A stretch of 23,294 bases of DNA from Isotricha intestinalis (Eukaryota; Ciliophora; Litostomatea; Vestibuliferida; Isotrichidae), in assembly GCA_023807065.1 (NCBI GenBank), contig JAJJLU010000684.1:1-23294 (forward strand), given 5' to 3'. Each line of letters begins with the position of its first letter. Position 1 is the stretch's first letter. A model generated the notes under the pieces. It was not told where the DNA came from. It worked only from the letters and a program-made list of their open reading frames with translations, and did no database searches. Below are positions 22,301 through 23,294 of this stretch, piece by piece. Position numbers and translations under genes: made by a program.

Positions 22301-22301
22301 A
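10383..22301 (+). CDS. Giant surface receptor-like protein: LamG-like modules, EGF, GPS-like site, five membrane spans; 3,972 aa
   Basis: One uninterrupted 11.9-kb exon. I start it at ATG 10383, just after the in-frame TTG at 10374 (a TAA lies at 10353-10355). Residues 1-20 form a signal peptide (MMTIKFLFLIQIIFKLFNAQ). About eight LamG/ConA-like beta modules occupy about 338-2718, separated by Cys-rich linkers such as 266-286 and 714-727. Six modules share a Trp pair: W363/W447, W1391/W1441, W1601/W1680, W1980/W2042, W2294/W2359, W2585/W2647. An EGF module spans 2996-3027 (CKCDEGYSGTNC). Next comes a GAIN-like region ending in a GPS-like motif, C3416-PVN-HLS-LF. Membrane spans are predicted near 3458-3481, 3800-3820, 3838-3858, 3892-3916 and 3923-3950, with a charged Asn-rich loop of about 300 residues between the first two. 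No PLAT or channel domain is visible. Adhesion, feeding or mechanosensation at the cell surface is inference; the architecture recalls adhesion-GPCR and polycystin-1 ectodomains. Confidence 0.9.
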   Translation: MMTIKFLFLIQIIFKLFNAQNKWEHFPEDYSSLDYLTQNNNNEIYLVSYYPYNSARSYTIEYDYRNGIILYPLYKEEFFKDDRCGSVNNNNINYFFQAPSNEDDNEWSTTSMNQKIFPPRDNLNKFFFYSDNKINFVHIDPKELTSSSYTSLNIRKFGDLSNNENITFNYYIWISLSNTNINNLKIGCISHTICDISSNHINYNMNFEVNNMYQIFFQYQKGKFSFESQSFYCDPKDGKYELIIYNNHIRIHQIKITYEILNDISCSSDDFCPPGTRCNNGVCEKCDGRYSICKDISINNGEYVYSSSSSILECSRFTSKWKNPSILSSSDNCKADYFNINKLNLISFEIEPIKTGAAAVSFWFYSIKPEYSSEGIIHIVLSDFMICTIIVDSGIYNIYVTGYELYHEAYGHNIKDTKTKTEFLNAIQFFPYKHWYAKGNLNKLDRWIYIRFSFNYHKKEDDNTKITLILQYYKYVRSGSSNGNEFEKQYDKQIPNEYIYGTENSPTHEIHFKKFYRTNDKIFLKIINYGMDKQLYLKNLYVFATDFAYSKKTDLYTLTKGFQYYSFEEIFDTNNNLFPELFFSCPLDSISLSIVNDNYRYTIPYYIYNNNGERSIKSTFVTLTENIDNSLYSYYSKLYRLNFITLKNNYYNTNDINKYEFIVPSSWVYFYFYETKIYAATTGFVNLNDMKHVNGCGTSYSIGDGLYTQTNGYCTYTCDLNCEIQKCPTDYFLLYNVCIEKENKYVTSIERGALYYSYFYNLPPIKINLDQEYDEYYLKFNFRFETNTFLRPGIAHKGKKIYILYTNSFKIWHDYHFTYLSIEDKDGNNWKNLRPYFNIDNKNTFTIKVYKKTGDSNYYGNIYLNNNLNHFVDFNAGNLKELYFCHNDSDCNFLTDPKNIYWTSGFYDHIKIYRKNNDLVNDDVIYNSRIYDDEFLYISISKSSPLYDQLFMDTTEIPLSFGYINNNEIQYFKNDKNRKVNDILSTLDTNSIQVYNYADKQEISIRKGVSSTNLYTGSDGNDKSCLKGKTCYGSGNSFSDECSICDESNNDFFRFSNCKKLPTSSNNYYVLTFPFLYDYGFYSNNVTINLSPIKDDRFTFFFYLKLLGFPTKYGDNNDKRIIIGLGNVFIFYLISEKALFFYAYEKSEAKDFICRVEYPNSYFGKYIPISITHYKYLKTLNTNPEEGNYKRSFFSVQVNNKDYATNSENRYYINVGSSKILLCPNEFYGTMANLKYYSQSIIGVYAFETNNQYSDTVNRPMGAITPSFTIIDGTKLKCLSGLSFICIKDYDVQFNKAYYPSKKGFPNKMQVYTTKNDDYSHEDCHNNCGSFCYEKNNADSCACTNEGLYDYLEFSSNKVKCRKLQNFDLMRYKEVNFNDLPTSPNGGWGMWFFVQFNSYFRNVKPGNTRVQIHYCNGTMWFRPSEVECFNKKYILSYLDQWIYFKFNKKTGKMYLNGTQKDILNEFTLTSNLKINKYNYDVSAGVFFIRQLQIWTDTDYMISGNVEIIDTTQRTGFGTVIDFIINNNYKITSGYLSSISYIETDNGFFGYYPEDIITISQPILYNEYDNIDYQSYLLNKIKDITIKKIPPSVTNSYSMEMWVRIQNPQNLLNGINAIWEKHVAISIVKNTVSDKLSFICFPQDYLNSPLGKKGREIFNLIASSFNSDKFEIDLTESNNKWIYMRCSFNWMNELYYLKSFNQKLNQIYFSEEKKVKKENTYENQKVDYPYKYFYCDSEYSQLTIQNAQLDSDTQININNIYLYNEYLLPGLNTLKVRFDSNSAISPLVFGIEFIKYTSSNQFYTFKQGTYEYISFSSSITSNSIRGAFLGCYVNNSYYDSNNIKCIGLTSDNHNNMINRNAKYYDNINIFECKEGYYLYNNICYQNCPNGKNRSPGTSQNKGFCSYNIDTYHQTINTPLDYKTNLLCLDDYTNVGYKCFPTDSQENSVFYFNHCYNFLPAYQKFTDIIMAQTQNAYVVESWFKLDKVNEFCGNNLNRYVLWIYPHSLYQKSGSDIVYYKDLFLSNISTSYSPVELPNIHLYEWNIVMFEYRKSERKVNVWVNYKTIQPDHSFNIDNIYVVNDTYNVRAFAFCTGKHVCAPFYKIEDINWSAAYYSKIRVFNISSSSVNMILENGLNKVKYQPKNILKYYNFNTVDNGFNIIYDENFPNLINYAFNINDNLPSNTLYRVDDIILLYSSTTNYDWGAQNQGKYIINQEPITGKIISGYCSIHCKRCYSSSSNDCYECYEGYVLYYSECRERTGYYFQIPNIANNIVPNIKKNSFQITEYNPITITVWIKFFGIKYSNLATDINTNCVLIIQISKQNKVYLCYNTEYNHILIYYNDDTILFDDTLFPLESGKWALLSFSNYNSNFKDNDTTGYYPLMFSFSLNSYTIPRASTYNLPDPGIYIDTIILGTGISASISDIRIYNSFILNPYGIITNDESYEKLLVYNIKLYDNELIGCVPTFDLFDDNNNELSRDVTCVSDYNIYHDISNLNCNKNKNKRVNYLSLDNECVDCIEDCYYCGGISKLNCACYYNDIYWFRKYQPQGNLFCQKLPYIDFSIYKKIEYKDISYATTNEYAIEFWYFIYEYKNQNHIFREQSIQWTEHNEIIISKKDDANVYVDCYPIHNHDNSVYARDTSQGYYQWYHIICGTSLTKKLYYLNNLNVNSLNDSQTNYIDYSSYGNAKTRLIFKNFADHGSHGFLFIKELRLWSLYSIREFPTNCAYNVDYIKNIKDINFLLHYYPFIDRNNGIISDVKGNEPEIVEKRNDIIGYNIVDYDNLLSLLIDFEECLVVLTIPSFGYFNLTHFYISTYLKNPLSTDDLSSNPIYTFKFYISEDAKKKYSEINPGEFNAEGYDENLAPNEVLISKLTDQKFNNSDINVYVTERNPITGRIKIGFGRIKVIDFIRDINFEDYLDGLDDDLEVDSNDLSSKVILSENQIWSRIKTLASLGEIPSIAYTYVNMTDTNLIFTKKEENTFENYIPSGINTVNPICSKEFCSNHGYCYIVVRSLHCKCDEGYSGTNCHLTKENKNYLKKLYNKFWNYITNNNDLNTLSSSEFTNEYIVKILYLVKTSTNFIENNSELIENFYLFFDFIEKNYPNLIADNFKEFILVFDYITISLFKEINNNRLDNYIAGTTTKNDLEQETKILSDINTRRLQYPEDLSDYTQNISYSTSLTEAQIKTSYEFSLKIIEYLKKVISKEIAEFKESLYLSYQGFDITVVPVTEQFNYTRFFTNKLVENQNNRFSYRSYIDASNCSSHIFKHTSYKNLFLIIIQYRYNPLSFYSIYSKSLSFLNDIFYMDEQGNIITLTNCENNYTIYFPLNLYNRTRLDLILTHIKFIFKNPSYSSKHPYVTWPVYVFDNGTVYNKSRELRIKEVCKLVNIDCTYYDSVLTVNSRYEEINYESNFFISCPVNHLSLFSLEAEDNNDKIKMAGLFFYISAYQVFQNFNNYSNYALYIYGGLFVIFFFGLIIVKCIDYDEFGKSSNLLDNIKSSIIKENSFYDNKEKINNDLNTVNKFYNQEEMIKELDVREKIEKIKRKKYKEKKERTSIEFDDNTNKKEKIFKRKRNIRFKSETELEGITERETQIENISKYKGNPPKKNNYQYTSYDKNNYINDNNKYRNKREDYIENVNVNDIYQVEDYQSDSDKKESSFGFISESSQSENNYIPNTNKNFKLKEREISNDDYNNNERINDFDNDNRKSEKYKIYNEDNPTDYLSKFTRTRLNNNYLEDSPLTIIKNFDTRIKIQDIFEDIEEQKISYKKFLKWCLIKRNIYFSFFSINSSLNPKWKRWNIIYLYLILQYLFGVFYLTLVERVEKLNRYYKILAIHPCVLLTSNLTIYGIIWFFRVDDLSKKILLDTLKSSEQMKLISEWKKMKIRQNRKIYGGLFFFLIIFIGTFYIFFTYTVVMYKSKSTFILNYFTGILFDIIIYEGFMNFLLSILYVNRKNKDKMFKKFFLFRTFRNCL
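11394..18536 (+). repeat. Array of about eight LamG-like modules encoded in the giant gene
   Basis: Approximate module limits in residues are 338-547, 776-914, 1067-1249, 1362-1500, 1582-1770, 1950-2121, 2258-2433 and 2570-2718. Conserved landmarks are a strand with an aromatic pair (SFWFY, GMWFF, EMWVR, ESWFK, TVWIK, EFWYF) and, 50-84 residues later, a second Trp strand (DRWIYIRF, DQWIYFKF, NKWIYMRC, YEWNIVMF, GKWALLSF, YQWYHIIC). Modules two and three lack the Trp pair and are the least certain. Cys-rich linkers precede most modules. Modules are too diverged to show repeats at the DNA level. Confidence 0.7.
19127..19200 (+). repeat. Inverted repeat, copy inside the giant gene
   Basis: These 74 bases (encoding about residues 2916-2939 of the giant protein, an acidic stretch with DGLDDDLEVDSNDL) are identical to the reverse complement of 23221-23294, the last bases of the window. 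The arms are about 4 kb apart. Confidence 0.97.
20622..20660 (+). other. GPS-like autoproteolysis motif in the giant protein
   Basis: The encoded residues CPVNHLSLFSLE lie about 40 residues before the first membrane span. In GAIN domains the HL-T/S tripeptide at this position is where the chain cleaves itself, between Leu and Thr/Ser. Here H3420-L3421-S3422 fits, but only one of the usual GPS cysteines (C3416) is close by and the upstream Trp is unclear, so cleavage is uncertain. Confidence 0.5.
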
Positions 22302-22733
22302 AAACCAAAATTCATTCTAATTCAATAAAAAATTAATTTATTAGTATAAATTAGATTCTATTTTAACTAATTTATTTTTTTATTAATTTTTCAGTTTTAT
22401 TATTGTCTCTTTTTACTTTTTAAGATATTTTTTTACTTAAAGAGTATTTAAGGATTAATTAATAAATCAAAAAATCATAATATTTAATTATATCCTCTTA
22501 TTCTTTTATTTCCTTTTACTTTTTTGAAATTATTCACGGTATTCATGTTAATAAATTAATTTTTATTTGCCAGTTTTTATTTTATTGATTTAAATTCTTC
22601 TTTTATTTTTCATTTTAAAAAACAAGTTAATTTATCTTGTAATGATTATTAAATTTATAAAATTTACATATTTTTATTTATTTAATATTTATTATTCTAA
22701 ATAAATTGTAATTTTTTGTCATAAATTTATTAA
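22302..22733. other. 3' spacer of the giant gene
   Basis: T-rich on the plus strand. It should contain the polyadenylation site of the giant gene. On the minus strand a short stretch from ATG 22548 reads MNTVNNFKKVKGNKRIRGYN before TAA. It is too short to call and could belong to the relic upstream of it on that strand. Confidence 0.4.
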
Positions 22734-23012
22734 TCATTCATTTTTTTCTTGGCTTTATTTCTTTTTTATATTTATATTTTTTTTGATTCTCAAATTGTGG
22801 TTTTTATAATCTCTATTGATAATTTTCATTAAAATATTATTAACAATTTCATTATTAATAAAGAGTAACTCAATTTTTCTTTTTTATTATAATTCTTTTT
22901 AAGATTTAAAACTCAAGCCCATTCATTTTTTATTACTAACAATATTATCTTGAACTTTATTATTATTATAATTAGCTAAAGTCTGTTCTATATGTCTCTT
23001 TAATGTAATAAT
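22734..23012 (-). pseudogene. Relic frame, weakly CFAP97/hemingway-like
   Basis: A single minus-strand frame runs from 23012 to TGA 22736-22734. It reads IITLKRHIEQTLANYNNNKV and QDNIVSNKK, then TGA at 22925-22923, then MGLSFKS, and from there RKIELLFINNEIVNNILMKI and INRDYKNHNLRIKKNINIKK. In-frame TAA codons at three sites before RKIELL and one near the end interrupt it. The EL..I..E....IL..I..R pattern resembles the C-terminal motif of CFAP97-domain (hemingway) ciliary proteins; the match is weak. All pieces stay in one frame across about 93 codons, which argues for a decayed gene rather than chance, but AT-rich DNA makes this uncertain. Confidence 0.35.
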
Positions 23013-23182
23013 CTATGCATTAGAGTTTTAACCTTATATTTAAAAAAAATATAAAATTCTATAGATTAATTTTCGTTTTATTTCTAACCTCTTTTTTTTT
23101 ATTTTTATTTATTTTTATTTTTACTTTTCTTTTTCCTATTATCTTTTTTATTGAATATATTATTAAAAAAATATTTAAATTT

Positions 23183-23293
23183 TTATAAAGATAAATAATT
23201 AATTTCCCAAAATCTGAATTCAGATAATATTACTTTAGAAGATAAATCATTTGAATCGACCTCTAAATCATCATCTAATCCATCTAAATAGTC
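23183..23293 (-). CDS. Partial inverted copy of the giant gene, runs off the window edge
   Basis: The last 36 codons before TAA (23185-23183) are visible. The first 24, in the same frame as the giant gene, are identical to it (DYLDGLDDDLEVDSND, then LSSKVILS). Beyond base 23221 the sequence diverges but keeps the frame: SEFRFWEINYLSL then stop, against SENQIWSRIKTLASL in the full gene. Ser, Glu and Trp stay aligned. This is either a truncated paralogue entering from the right or the product of an assembly or amplification chimera. It lacks everything downstream (EGF, GPS, membrane spans), so if real it would end as a secreted or broken form. Confidence 0.45.
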   Translation of the reverse strand, partial: DYLDGLDDDLEVDSNDLSSKVILSEFRFWEINYLSL

Positions 23294-23294
23294 T
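23221..23294 (-). repeat. Inverted repeat, terminal copy
   Basis: Exact reverse complement of 19127-19200. The inner edge sits within a perfect 14-bp palindrome, ATCTGAATTCAGAT (23212-23225). Partial similarity to the giant gene continues about 12 bases past the edge with an indel pair. Confidence 0.95.

Noticed and set aside
5769..22301. Reading TAA/TAG as Gln for the whole window
   Set aside because: All five intact genes end in TAA at positions fitting their families (for example after WQLD in the calcyphosin-like gene), and they contain no internal TAA, TAG or TGA in nearly 5,500 codons.
23212..23225. A clean fold-back amplification chimera as the sole explanation of the window end
   Set aside because: The sequence beyond the 74 exact bases is not a simple jump: it keeps partial, in-frame similarity with indels. 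A diverged paralogue stays possible, so neither view is taken as settled.
1..23294. tRNA, rRNA, CRISPR arrays, insertion sequences or bacterial-type operons
   Set aside because: No GC-rich cloverleaf-like segment, regularly spaced repeat, transposase motif or terminal repeat was seen on either strand.

Overview
The window looks like one end of a ciliate macronuclear (somatic) chromosome. It opens with a C-strand telomere: almost six copies of the 7-nt unit TCCCCAA, reading TTGGGGA on the G strand. The DNA is extremely AT-rich, genes lie on both strands, introns are tiny (39 and 45 nt, GT..TAG), and proteins carry long Asn/Lys-rich stretches. The five intact genes use the standard code: no in-frame TAA, TAG or TGA, Trp as TGG, and all end in TAA. 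A ciliate with the standard code, a 7-nt telomere and this base composition fits the litostome (rumen or gut) ciliates best. That assignment is inference, since no rRNA or marker gene is present.

Layout. 1-41 telomere; 42-468 subtelomeric spacer; 469-1095 (+) calcyphosin-like EF-hand protein with one intron; 1532-1969 (-) a 132-residue protein with an MGC acylation-type N-terminus and one intron; 2092-2572 (+) a broken eIF2D C-terminal fragment; 3271-4395 (-) an acidic, propeller-like protein with no known function; 4825-5080 (+) a coding-like relic; 5769-8039 (+) a Ser/Thr kinase of the CAMK/AMPK-related group with an Asn-rich tail; 8271-8997 (-) and 9692-10172 (+) further relics; 10383-22301 (+) an intronless 3,972-residue surface protein. 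That protein has a signal peptide, about eight LamG-like modules alternating with Cys-rich linkers, an EGF module, a GAIN/GPS-like segment and five predicted membrane spans. After it come a minus-strand relic (22734-23012) and, at the very edge, a minus-strand copy of 74 bases from inside the giant gene.

The genes do not form an operon or an obvious pathway. Calcyphosin-like proteins are associated with cilia and calcium, the kinase is a signalling enzyme, and the giant protein is an adhesion or sensory receptor. The two most notable aspects are the giant LamG/EGF/GPS receptor with its inverted partial copy at the window edge, and the spacers, which hold several decayed-looking reading frames interrupted mainly by TAA/TAG. 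A third observation is a block-wise switch between A-ending and T-ending synonymous codons inside single genes.
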